This document shows, in pieces, positions 1 through 7,296 of a stretch of DNA of 8,370 nucleotides. The translations under genes were made by a program, and so were the position numbers. Position 1 is the stretch's first letter. Every line of letters begins with the position of its first letter. The notes under the pieces were generated by a model that was given only the letters and a program-made list of their open reading frames with translations, did no database searches and had not been told where the DNA came from. The stretch covers positions 1 to 8,370 of the forward strand of contig CAYOBW010000312.1 in NCBI GenBank assembly GCA_964402115.1, given 5' to 3'. Source of the DNA: CAYOBW01 sp964402115. Its GTDB lineage: Bacteria > Verrucomicrobiota > Kiritimatiellia > UBA8416 > CAYOBW01.

Positions 1-1
1 G

Positions 2-2554
2 CCGGCGGCCGACGCCAGCGTGCTCGGCGCGGGCCTGGCGGTCGGCGGCGAGGCGTTCGACACCGGCATCGGCACGCACGCGGAATCGTCCTGGAAGCTG
101 ACGCTGGCGGGCAAGGCCACGGCTTTTCGCGCCCGGGTCGGCGTGCAGGCCTACCCCGACAACCCGGGTGTCGGCCGGGTGGAGTTCATCGTCAGGGGCG
201 ACGGGAAAGAGCTCTTCCGCTCCGGCCCGCTGGGCGGCGGCGACCCGGCCCAGTCCGTCGACGTCGCGCTGACCGGCGTGAACGAGCTGGAGCTGTACGT
301 GTCGCCGCTGGGCGACTCGGCGTCGGACCACGCCGACTGGATTGACCCGGTCATCGTCCACGACGGGGCGCCGCTGCCCCCGGCACGGCCGCGACCGCCG
401 GAGGACGCCCTGCTACCGGACGAGCCGGGCGATCCGCCGAACGCCGCGGCTGAAGTCGCGTGGGACGAGCAGACCGGCGCGCTGCGGCTGACGTACGACG
501 GCCAGACGCTGTTCGACGGGCGCGCGCGCGGCGCGACGCTGACCGCCGCCACCGCGCGGCGCGGGCAGGCCGTGACGCAGACGCTCACCCTGGCCGGCCG
601 GGCGCTGCGGCTGGAAGGCACGGTCACCGCCAGCCCGGAGGCCCTCGCCGCCGAGACGCGCGGCGCGGCGCAGCAGCGTTTCCCGCTCATCCGCACGACC
701 CACGGCGGCCCGAGCCGCAACCTCCGCAACAACGCGGTCTACGACCGCCGGCGCGACTGGGCGCTCGCCGGCCCGGCCGATCGGACCCGCGTCGAACCGC
801 GGGCCGCCGCCGCGTTCACGCTCGCCTGCACGGGCGACGTGGTCGAACTGTCGTTCCAGCCGCGGCTCTACCAGCGGCACAAGAACATCGCGCACTTCCG
901 GCCGTGGACCTACCGCGTGCGGCAGGACTCCATCACCGGCTGGTCGTCGTGGTGGGCGTACATGAAAGGGTTCCGCCAGGCCGACCTCGCGGAGCTGCTC
1001 GCCGTCTGGCAGGCGCAGCGCTTCGCGGACTACGGCTACCGGTTCATCCAGATCGACGACTGCTACCAGGGCGGCGGCGACGCGGGGCGCCGCACGCTGC
1101 CGGCGGCGCAGGGGTTGTGCGGGAACCCCGCCACGTGGCTGGACTGGCGGCGCAACGCGTTTCCCGCCGGCATGACCGGGTACGTCGCGGCCGTGAAGCA
1201 GGCGGGGTTCGAACCGGCCGTGTGGCTGGCCGCCAGCTACGGCGACACCGACGTCGTCGCCCAGCATCCCGACTGGTTCGTGCGCGACACCGGCGGCAAG
1301 CCGTTCGTCGGCCCCTGGATCGGGCATGCCATTGACGCCACCAATCCGGAGGCGCTGGACGCGCTGGTCCGCCCCACGTATCGCGGCTTCCGCCGCGCCG
1401 GCTTCACTTACGTGAAGGTGGATGCGTTGCGCCACTACCTCTACGACAACCTCCATCGCAACCTCGACTACTGCCGCAGCCGCGGCGCCACGCCCGCCGA
1501 CGTCCTGCGCGCCTATCTCGGCGCGGCCCGCGCGGAACTCGGCCCCGACACGTTCATCCTCGCCTGCTGGGGCGTGCTGCCGGAGGCGGTCGGCATCGCC
1601 GACGCCTGCCGCATCGGCGGCGACGGCTACGGGCCGGTCACGATGCAGCAGTACAACTCGTGGAACGGCATCGTCTGGCGCAACGACCCGGACCACTGCG
1701 ACGTCTACCCGCGCTTCAAACCCGCCGAAGCCGGCAACGTCACGCAGACGGCCGCCGTCGCGGCCGCGCCCGCCGACACGCTCATCCGGCCCGCGCTCGC
1801 CTCGATTGCCGGCTGCCTGCTGATGCTGAGCGACCGCCCGGCGGTCTACCGCGACGACGCCAACCTCGCGGGGCTGCGCCGCGCCGCCCCCGTGCTGTTC
1901 AGCGTGCCCGGCCAGCTGTACGACTTCGAGGAATCGAAGACCCGCCAGTTGATCAAGCTGCCGCGCACCGCCATCACCGGCGGCGCGAACCCCTCGCCGA
2001 TCGATGCCAACCAGTTCGGCCCGGTCTGCCCGTGGTGGCTCAACGAAATCGACCGGCCCTTCGAGCACTGGAACGTGCTGCACCGCCTCAACTGGACGGG
2101 CAGCGCGGCCGGCCCGGTCGAGTTGCGCTTCGCCGACATCGGCCTCGACGCCGGCCGCGCGTATCTCGTCTACGAGTTCTGGTCGCGGCGCTATCTCGGG
2201 GCCTGCCGCGGCGGCGTCGCGCTGCCGGCGCTGCCGCCGATGGGGCTCGCCAGTTTCGCCATCCGCGAGCAGCTGGACCGCCCGCAGCTCGTCAGCACCA
2301 GCCGGCACCTCAGCCAGGGAGGCGCGGACCTCGTCGCCGTCGCCTGGGCCGACCTCACGCTCAGCGGCCGCAGCCGGGTCGTGCAGGGCGACCGGTACGA
2401 ACTCGCCGTGCGCGTGCCCGCCGGCTACCGGCTCCAGGCCGCCGAGCTGGGCGGCCAGCCCGCGGAGACCGCAACCGACGGCGAGCTCCTCCGGGCCGCG
2501 CACACCCCCGCCGCCACGGGCGAGCTCGCCTGGCGGCTGGTCTTCGTGAAATGA
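2..2554 (+). CDS. Alpha-galactosidase-like (clan GH-D) glycoside hydrolase with N-terminal NPCBM domain, 5' end missing
   Basis: The reading frame is open to the left edge, so the true start and any signal peptide lie outside; residues are counted from the GTG at 20. Residues 1-113 match the NPCBM sugar-binding module (GIGTHAESSW, GDGKELFRSG, DHADWIDPVI). Residues 142-300 look like the beta-sandwich that precedes GH36-type barrels. The barrel starts at GWSSWW (307-312) and continues with QIDDCYQ (344-350), YVKVD (464-468) and CRIGGD (530-535), then WRNDPDH (553-559). By family knowledge D468 would be the nucleophile and D535 the acid/base of a retaining enzyme acting on alpha-galactosides or related sugars. 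Residues 690-750 form a C-terminal beta domain, and 755-844 an extra tail I do not recognise. The exact GH family (27, 36 or a relative) and substrate are inferred, not seen. Probably secreted or periplasmic, for polysaccharide use. Confidence 0.85.
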   Translation, partial: PAADASVLGAGLAVGGEAFDTGIGTHAESSWKLTLAGKATAFRARVGVQAYPDNPGVGRVEFIVRGDGKELFRSGPLGGGDPAQSVDVALTGVNELELYVSPLGDSASDHADWIDPVIVHDGAPLPPARPRPPEDALLPDEPGDPPNAAAEVAWDEQTGALRLTYDGQTLFDGRARGATLTAATARRGQAVTQTLTLAGRALRLEGTVTASPEALAAETRGAAQQRFPLIRTTHGGPSRNLRNNAVYDRRRDWALAGPADRTRVEPRAAAAFTLACTGDVVELSFQPRLYQRHKNIAHFRPWTYRVRQDSITGWSSWWAYMKGFRQADLAELLAVWQAQRFADYGYRFIQIDDCYQGGGDAGRRTLPAAQGLCGNPATWLDWRRNAFPAGMTGYVAAVKQAGFEPAVWLAASYGDTDVVAQHPDWFVRDTGGKPFVGPWIGHAIDATNPEALDALVRPTYRGFRRAGFTYVKVDALRHYLYDNLHRNLDYCRSRGATPADVLRAYLGAARAELGPDTFILACWGVLPEAVGIADACRIGGDGYGPVTMQQYNSWNGIVWRNDPDHCDVYPRFKPAEAGNVTQTAAVAAAPADTLIRPALASIAGCLLMLSDRPAVYRDDANLAGLRRAAPVLFSVPGQLYDFEESKTRQLIKLPRTAITGGANPSPIDANQFGPVCPWWLNEIDRPFEHWNVLHRLNWTGSAAGPVELRFADIGLDAGRAYLVYEFWSRRYLGACRGGVALPALPPMGLASFAIREQLDRPQLVSTSRHLSQGGADLVAVAWADLTLSGRSRVVQGDRYELAVRVPAGYRLQAAELGGQPAETATDGELLRAAHTPAATGELAWRLVFVK

Positions 2555-2565
2555 CGCGGCCCTCC

Positions 2566-2675
2566 GTGCGCCTGCGAGCGCACACGTACCGAGCGGTGGA
2601 AGTCCGCTCCGGGCATATGCTCTCCGGCCCGAAACTGAACGTAACTGCATCGGCGGCAACGCCGGGTGGAGAGCA
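2566..2675 (+). other. Hairpin-rich gap segment, possible 5' remnant of a group II intron or structured leader
   Basis: Four hairpins follow the hydrolase stop. GTGCGC (2566-2571) pairs with GCGCAC (2578-2583) around a 6-base loop. GAGCGG (2591-2596) pairs with CCGCTC (2604-2609). TGCTCTCC (2618-2625) pairs perfectly with GGAGAGCA (2668-2675), closing over an inner stem CGGCG/CGCCG (2651-2664) capped by GCAA, a GNRA tetraloop. Group II introns begin with GUGYG and have a short first hairpin followed by a segment like GGTGGAAGTCC, which is present at 2595-2605. No domain V-like sequence or reverse transcriptase follows before the next gene, so at most a fragment is left. It could equally be the structured 5' leader of the downstream repeat-protein gene. 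The pairings are seen; the intron idea is inference. Confidence 0.35.
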
Positions 2676-2717
2676 ACGGGGGGTAGACGAGTTCCCGGAA
2701 AAGTGCCATATTCACGG

Positions 2718-2723
2718 TATATT
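2718..2723 (+). promoter_or_regulatory. Possible -10 box ahead of the repeat-protein gene
   Basis: TATATT matches the sigma70 -10 consensus at five of six positions in an otherwise GC-rich stretch, 63 bases before the chosen start codon. No convincing -35 hexamer sits 16-18 bases upstream, so this is weak. A 6-bp inverted pair, GTGCCA (2703-2708) and TGGCAC (2740-2745), flanks it and could be an operator or an mRNA hairpin. Confidence 0.25.
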
Positions 2724-2786
2724 GCTGCTGGGCGCGACATGGCACCGCGCAGAAGACGAGGGGCGCAGTGCGGAAGGTATGAGAAT

Positions 2787-5603
2787 ATGAGAAGTGATCC
2801 GAGGAACGATTTGTCCCACAACGGCATGGCGATGAGGGCGATCCGGGCGGTGGGGCGGCGCGCATCTATGGCGTGTTCGCTGTTGGCTACGGCGGCGTTG
2901 ATCGTGCCGGCCGGCGCCGCGACCTATGACTGGTCGGGCGGCACGAGCACCGACTGGAACAACGCGGCGAACTGGAGCGGTGCCGTCCCGACAGGGGCGG
3001 ACTACGCGCAGTTCAACAGCGCCACCTACACCCGCCAGCCGACGGTGAACGCCGCCTCTCCGGTCGGCCAGTTGCGCATGACCGCCGTGTCCGGCGCCGT
3101 CACCATCGGCGCGGGCAATACGCTGACGATCAACGGCATCAGCGGTACCGGCATCGACGCGTCCGCGGCCACGGCGCTGCTGACCGTGAACGCGGCGGTT
3201 GCGCTCGGCGGCAGTCAGGCCTGGAGCGCCGGCGCAAGCGGGCTCACCGTCGGCAGCGTTGTCAGCGGCAGCGGCGCGGCGCTCACACTCTCGGGCGGGA
3301 CGCTCACGCTGAACGGGAACAACACGTACAGCGGCGGCACGACCGTCTCCGCGGGCACGCTCAACATCGGCGGCGCCAACAACAACGAGTCCCGCGTCGG
3401 ACCGGGGACGCTGACGATCAACGCCGGGGCCAGCGTTGTGGTGACGGCGACCAATCCGCTCGGGTGGGACACCACCGCCAACACGCCGGCGGTGGTAATC
3501 AACGGCGGCACGTTCGACTACAAAACGTTCGACGGCAGCTTCCGGACCCTGACGATGAACGGCGGCACGCTGACCCGGACCTCGGCGTTCTGGTACTTCA
3601 ACCAGACGGGCAGCATCACCGTGACCGGCGGCACGCCGACCATTTCAGGGGGGCAGATGAGGCTGCGCCCGGCCGGCGGGGCCTCCATGCCGATTGACGT
3701 GACGACGGGCGCCAACCTGACCATGTCCACGATCCTGGCCAACGACGCGGGCAACGCCGGTTTCAACAAGACCAGCGGCGGCACCCTGACGCTCTCCGGC
3801 ATCAACACGTTCTCGGGCGACGTGACGCTGATCGGCGGCACGCTGATCGGCGCGGCCACGACCGCATTCGGCGCGGGGAACAACGCGCGGACCATCACCG
3901 TCAGCAGCGGCGCCACCCTCAATTTCTCCGCCGTAGGCGGCATGTACGGAGCCCACACCGCGACGGCCGTGCCCTCGCTGGTGATTGCCGGCACCCTGAC
4001 CAACGGCGGCGTGGGCGACTACATGAACAACCCGCTGAACAACCTGACGCTCAACGGCGCCGCCATGACCTCCACCGTGGGCTCCCTTAACGGCTGGGGC
4101 GCTTGGAACATCAACGGCGACATCACGTCCACGGGCACGTCTTCCATCTCCTCCGGCGGCGCCGACCAGCAGGTGCTGCTCAAGAGCTCGGGGAGCGCCC
4201 CCTACAACACGAACGTCACGGTCGGCGATGGCACGCTCACGGTTTCCGCCCCGCTCCTGGACGGAAGAAACGCGGCCAGCCCCTTCGCCGCCCACGCAAC
4301 CAGACTGACCAAGCTAGGCGCCGGCACGCTGACGCTCACCGGCGCCAACACCTACTCCGGCGGCACGACCGTCAGTGCGGGCACGCTGCAGCTCGGCGAC
4401 GGCACGACGAACGGCTCGGTCGCCGGCAACATCACGGACAACGCCACGCTCGTGTTCAACGTCGGCACGGCCACCAGCCCGACTTACAGCGGGGCCATTG
4501 GCGGCAACGGCGTGGCCACCAAGACCGGCAACGGCACGTTGACGCTGACCGGCGACAGCACGTTCAGCGGCGGCACGACGGTCAACAATGGCACCCTGCA
4601 ACTCGGGGGCGCGGACAACAACGCGTCGCGGGTCGGCCCGGGCCTGCTGACCGTCAACGCGGGGGGGCGTGTGGTCGTGACGGCGACGAACCCGCTCGGA
4701 TGGGACACCACCGCGAACACGCCGGCGGTGGCGATCAACGGCGGCACGTTCGACTTCGCCACCTTCCACGGCAGCTTCCGGACCCTGACGATGAACGGCG
4801 GCACGCTGACCCGGACCTCTGGCTTCTGGTACTTCAACCAGACGGGCAGCATCTCCGCAACGGGTGGCTTGCCGACGATCTCCGGCGGGATCATGGATCT
4901 GCGGCCGGCCGGCGGGACCAGCATGCCTATTGACGTAGCCGCCGGCGTGACCCTGACCATCTCTGCCGTCCTGGCGAACAACACGGGCGGAGTTTTCGGC
5001 GCGGCTGGATTCGAGAAGACCGGCAACGGGACGCTGACGCTGGCGGCCCCCAACACCTACGCCGGCGGGACAACGGTCAGCGGCGGCACGCTGCTGGTGA
5101 ACGGGTCGCACGGGGCTGCCCTGCCGTACGCGGTGAACAGCGGTGGCACGCTGGGCGGCGGCGGGACAATCTGGAGCTCCGTGGCTGTGGGCGGCGGCGG
5201 TCGCGTGGCGCCGGGCGGGATCGGCGGGACCGGCGTGTTGCACATCAACAACAACGTGACGCTCTCGACGACGTCGGTCTTTCATGTTGACCTGAATGGC
5301 CCGGTGCTGGGTTCGCAGTACGACCAGGTGTCCATGTCGACGGGCACGTTCCAGATCAACAACGCCACGTTGACCGTCGCGGTCGGGTCGGGCTACAAGC
5401 CGACGGCCGGCACGGTGTTCGAGATCGTCAGCAGCACCGCGGCCACGAGCGGCACGTTTGCCGGGCTGGCGCCGGGCCAGGAGTTTCTGCCCCCGGGATC
5501 GCCCGCAGCGTTCGTGATCGCCTACGACAACACATCCACCCCCAGGCGGATTCTGCTTACCGCGCGCAAAGTGGACACCGGGACGCTGTTTGTGGTGCGG
5601 TGA
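2787..5603 (+). CDS. Secreted autotransporter-associated beta-strand repeat (PATR) protein
   Basis: A 938-residue extracellular-type protein, very rich in Gly, Thr, Ser, Asn and Ala. The ATG at 2787 is preferred over upstream in-frame starts because GGAAGG (2772-2777) sits 9 bases before it. A signal peptide follows: basic n-region (RAIRAVGRR, 17-25), hydrophobic SLLATAALIV (31-40) and likely cleavage after AGA (42-44). Five copies of the PATR motif (GTLTLxGxNTYSGGTTVxxGTL type) start near residues 171, 332, 513, 583 and 748. Such repeats build right-handed beta-helix passenger stalks. Residues 818-938 match the usual closing region of these proteins (VFHVDLNG, YDQV, GTVFEIV, SGTFAGL). What is odd is the end: the chain stops at LFVVR with no beta-barrel, PEP-CTERM-like tail or other anchor I can see. 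Role (adhesin, surface layer or matrix) is unknown. The CorC-like gene converges on it from the right. Confidence 0.85.
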   Translation: MRSDPRNDLSHNGMAMRAIRAVGRRASMACSLLATAALIVPAGAATYDWSGGTSTDWNNAANWSGAVPTGADYAQFNSATYTRQPTVNAASPVGQLRMTAVSGAVTIGAGNTLTINGISGTGIDASAATALLTVNAAVALGGSQAWSAGASGLTVGSVVSGSGAALTLSGGTLTLNGNNTYSGGTTVSAGTLNIGGANNNESRVGPGTLTINAGASVVVTATNPLGWDTTANTPAVVINGGTFDYKTFDGSFRTLTMNGGTLTRTSAFWYFNQTGSITVTGGTPTISGGQMRLRPAGGASMPIDVTTGANLTMSTILANDAGNAGFNKTSGGTLTLSGINTFSGDVTLIGGTLIGAATTAFGAGNNARTITVSSGATLNFSAVGGMYGAHTATAVPSLVIAGTLTNGGVGDYMNNPLNNLTLNGAAMTSTVGSLNGWGAWNINGDITSTGTSSISSGGADQQVLLKSSGSAPYNTNVTVGDGTLTVSAPLLDGRNAASPFAAHATRLTKLGAGTLTLTGANTYSGGTTVSAGTLQLGDGTTNGSVAGNITDNATLVFNVGTATSPTYSGAIGGNGVATKTGNGTLTLTGDSTFSGGTTVNNGTLQLGGADNNASRVGPGLLTVNAGGRVVVTATNPLGWDTTANTPAVAINGGTFDFATFHGSFRTLTMNGGTLTRTSGFWYFNQTGSISATGGLPTISGGIMDLRPAGGTSMPIDVAAGVTLTISAVLANNTGGVFGAAGFEKTGNGTLTLAAPNTYAGGTTVSGGTLLVNGSHGAALPYAVNSGGTLGGGGTIWSSVAVGGGGRVAPGGIGGTGVLHINNNVTLSTTSVFHVDLNGPVLGSQYDQVSMSTGTFQINNATLTVAVGSGYKPTAGTVFEIVSSTAATSGTFAGLAPGQEFLPPGSPAAFVIAYDNTSTPRRILLTARKVDTGTLFVVR
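3297..3800 (+). repeat. Internal duplication, copy A (in repeat-protein gene)
   Basis: Encodes residues 171-338, from the first PATR motif to the second. It aligns with copy B at 4533-5048, shifted by 1236 bases. In the best 70-residue stretch (residues 208-277 against 620-689), 61 residues are identical by hand count. The shared part includes TNPLGWDTTANTPAV and FRTLTMNGGTLTRTS, so the duplicated unit is much larger than one PATR motif. Confidence 0.85.
4533..5048 (+). repeat. Internal duplication, copy B (in repeat-protein gene)
   Basis: Encodes residues 583-754, from the fourth PATR motif to the fifth, and repeats copy A (3297-3800). It is four codons longer because of a small insertion near residues 727-731 (NTGGVFGAAG against DAGNAG). 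Frame is kept throughout and many differences are single-base, so both copies look like working coding sequence. Confidence 0.85.
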
Positions 5604-5616
5604 TGTGAATGTGCGG

Positions 5617-5645
5617 GGAAACGGTGGAGGGCTACTTCCGTTTCC
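5617..5645. terminator. Perfect hairpin between convergent genes, possible two-way terminator
   Basis: GGAAACGG (5617-5624) and CCGTTTCC (5638-5645) pair over 8 bp around a 13-base loop. The hairpin sits exactly in the 46 bases between the stop of the repeat-protein gene (5601-5603, + strand) and the stop of the CorC-like gene (5650-5652, - strand). No T-run follows on either strand, so it is not a classic intrinsic terminator; it may still stop transcription or protect 3' ends. Confidence 0.4.
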
Positions 5646-5649
5646 AGGT

Positions 5650-7008
5650 TCATGTCGTGGTTGACCGGCCCTGGACTGCGCAGGCACTTCCGCTCGGCGA
5701 TTGGCCCGTCGCCCTTACCACGGCCTCTGCGACGCGGTTGCGCCTGACTTTCCGCACCTGCACCTCGATGCCGGCGGCGCGAATCGCGTCTCCGCTGCGA
5801 GGAGAAAGCTCCCGAGCGCGTTCCACCCACTCAGCCAGGGTCAGCCTGCTATCCGCGTCCGTGAAAACGGATCCGCCCAGCGCCTTTGACAAATCGCTCA
5901 GCACCACACCGCCGCCCACCAACCAGCCCTCTCCGATGGGGTTGAGGTGCGCAGGCAGCCGATCGTACTCGTCGCGTATGTCGCCGACCAGTTCCTCCAC
6001 GATGTCCTCCATCGTGATCAGCCCCCGCACCTTGTCGTCCTCCGTAACCAAGGCGATATGCACGCGGTCGTGAATCATATCGGTCAGCGTTTGGGACAGT
6101 TTCGTACTGCCCGGCAGGCGCCGAATCGGCCGGATGATCCCGCGCAGTCCTGACCCGCCGGGATCCACCTTCAGCGCGGTGACGATATCCTTGAACGTGA
6201 CATAGCCCTCAATCGTCTGCGGGTTCGCCGGCTCCCTGCTCACTGGATAGCGGGTGTGCATGTGAAGATGCGCTTCGATCAGCGCTTCGGCCAGACTGGC
6301 GCTGGCCGGGATGGTCATTATGTCCCGCTCCGGAACCATGGCGTCCGCCACCGTGCGGACCGACAACTGGACCGCCGACACAACGATGCGTTCCTCCAAC
6401 GGCCCGATGATGCGCGTGGCCCGCGCCAACGATACGGCGGCCCGCAACTCCAGCAGTCCGCTGCGATCCTCTGTCTGGCGCCCCGCTCCCCAGCGTGCCT
6501 GGCCAAAGCGCATCACCCGTTTGACGACCCCCTCGAACACGTACACCGCCGGGTAGAAGACCATCGATACAGCCTTCATGCCCGGGGAAAGCGTGAGGAC
6601 AACACCTTCCTTGTTGTTGATCCCAACCAGTTTCGGAACGAGTTCGGCGAAGACGATGGTCACCGCACTGAGCGGCAGTACGAGCAAGACCAGCGCCACG
6701 AACTCTGCCGTGCCGTTCGATAGCGCAAACGTTTTCACCAACCAGGGCGAAAGCCACTCATCCACGGCCGCTCCCCCGGTTGCCGCCGCGATCGCTCCGG
6801 CAAGGGTGATTCCCAACTGGATGACCGCGAGACTTCCCTCCAAACGGTCTTTCATGTAGACGGCGCAACGGGCCCCCCGCCGTTTCGCCTGCAACAGAAT
6901 TTCCAAGCGGGGACGCGATACCGAAGCCAGAGCCATCTCGTAGGAGGCAAACACCGCATTCACGGCGAGCATCGCCGCGATGACAATTGTCTCGACCAGG
7001 TTCTCCAT
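5650..7008 (-). CDS. CNNM/CorC (HlyC)-family membrane protein with CBS pair
   Basis: A full-length 452-residue inner-membrane protein. The N-terminal CNNM (DUF21) domain has about four membrane segments (roughly residues 6-26, 58-79, 100-123 and 137-160) and family motifs ASYEMALASVSRPRLE (21-36) and FAELVPKLVG (120-129). A soluble region then carries MVPERDIMTI (224-233), a CBS pair (about 225-345) ending in MEDIVEELVGDIRDEYD (333-349), and the CorC/HlyC C-terminal domain (about 358-425). Relatives act in Mg2+ or Co2+ transport and are often misnamed haemolysins; the ion here is inferred. The start at 7008 has only a distant AGGGAG (7022-7027) as ribosome site. A lone GATAAT (- strand, 7041-7036) could be its -10 box, which would give a very short leader. 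The last 15 or so residues (Ser/Gly/Thr) look like an unstructured tail. Divergent from pckG. Confidence 0.92.
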   Translation of the reverse strand: MENLVETIVIAAMLAVNAVFASYEMALASVSRPRLEILLQAKRRGARCAVYMKDRLEGSLAVIQLGITLAGAIAAATGGAAVDEWLSPWLVKTFALSNGTAEFVALVLLVLPLSAVTIVFAELVPKLVGINNKEGVVLTLSPGMKAVSMVFYPAVYVFEGVVKRVMRFGQARWGAGRQTEDRSGLLELRAAVSLARATRIIGPLEERIVVSAVQLSVRTVADAMVPERDIMTIPASASLAEALIEAHLHMHTRYPVSREPANPQTIEGYVTFKDIVTALKVDPGGSGLRGIIRPIRRLPGSTKLSQTLTDMIHDRVHIALVTEDDKVRGLITMEDIVEELVGDIRDEYDRLPAHLNPIGEGWLVGGGVVLSDLSKALGGSVFTDADSRLTLAEWVERARELSPRSGDAIRAAGIEVQVRKVRRNRVAEAVVRATGQSPSGSACAVQGRSTTT

Positions 7009-7195
7009 GGCAGCCCAGACACTCCCTGCCGCCAGATTATCGCGCTGACGGCGTATGGGGATGGTATGCCAACGAAGCGCAGGGATGCAATTCCGAAGCC
7101 GGCAATTCGCATGGGGGCCGGACCGGGCGCATATCAGCTCCGTAGGGTCTGTAGCCTCGCCGACAGCGGGAGCGGTCGATTTGACACGCCAAGTT

Positions 7196-7249
7196 GTTCA
7201 CGACGAAGTTGACGACGTAGTCGGATTCGGTATAGTTCTCGACAAGGTT
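7196..7249 (-). repeat. Left arm of a 54-base coding-type inverted repeat
   Basis: On the - strand this arm reads NLVENYTESDYVVNFVVN, nearly the same peptide as the right arm reads on the + strand. It is 45/54 identical to the reverse complement of 7333-7386. It contains two 15-base units (7196-7210 and 7235-7249) spaced 39 bases, exactly as in the right arm. Similarity fades on both sides. A - strand frame from 7357 to 7037 covers it, but I see no start with a ribosome site close upstream of the motif, so it looks like a displaced or broken copy of the small gene rather than a working one. Confidence 0.75.
7209..7236 (+). promoter_or_regulatory. Sigma70-like promoter for the 54-codon ORF
   Basis: TTGACG (7209-7214), a 16-base spacer and TATAGT (7231-7236) match the -35 and -10 consensus at five of six positions each. 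A start near 7243 would give a leader of about 54 bases before the ATG at 7297. The promoter lies wholly inside the left inverted-repeat arm. The other arm keeps the TTGACG but reads TGTGGT where the -10 should be, so the promoter is one-sided. Confidence 0.45.
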
Positions 7250-7296
7250 CACGCAGCAGAAGGCCGTATACGGTGTGTTGACAGCGAGGAAAGGGT

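Noticed and set aside
2703..2786. Longer N-terminus for the repeat protein from GTG 2703
   Set aside because: It would add 28 Arg-rich residues before the signal peptide and lacks a good ribosome site, whereas ATG 2787 has GGAAGG in place.
413..2827. 804-codon open frame on the - strand over the hydrolase
   Set aside because: Arg/Ala/Val-rich shadow of a GC-rich gene; the + strand has clear NPCBM and GH-D motifs.
2868..2880. Cys30 as a lipoprotein cysteine in the repeat protein
   Set aside because: Residues before it (SMA) do not form a lipobox and the hydrophobic stretch comes after the Cys.
3297..5048. CRISPR-like or tandem-array reading of repeated GGCGGCACG-type strings
   Set aside because: These are codons of Gly-Gly-Thr in PATR motifs, irregularly spaced and in frame, not an array.
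4314..5687. 457-codon - strand frame over the repeat protein
   Set aside because: No domain, Arg/Ala/Gly-biased composition; antisense shadow of the PATR gene.
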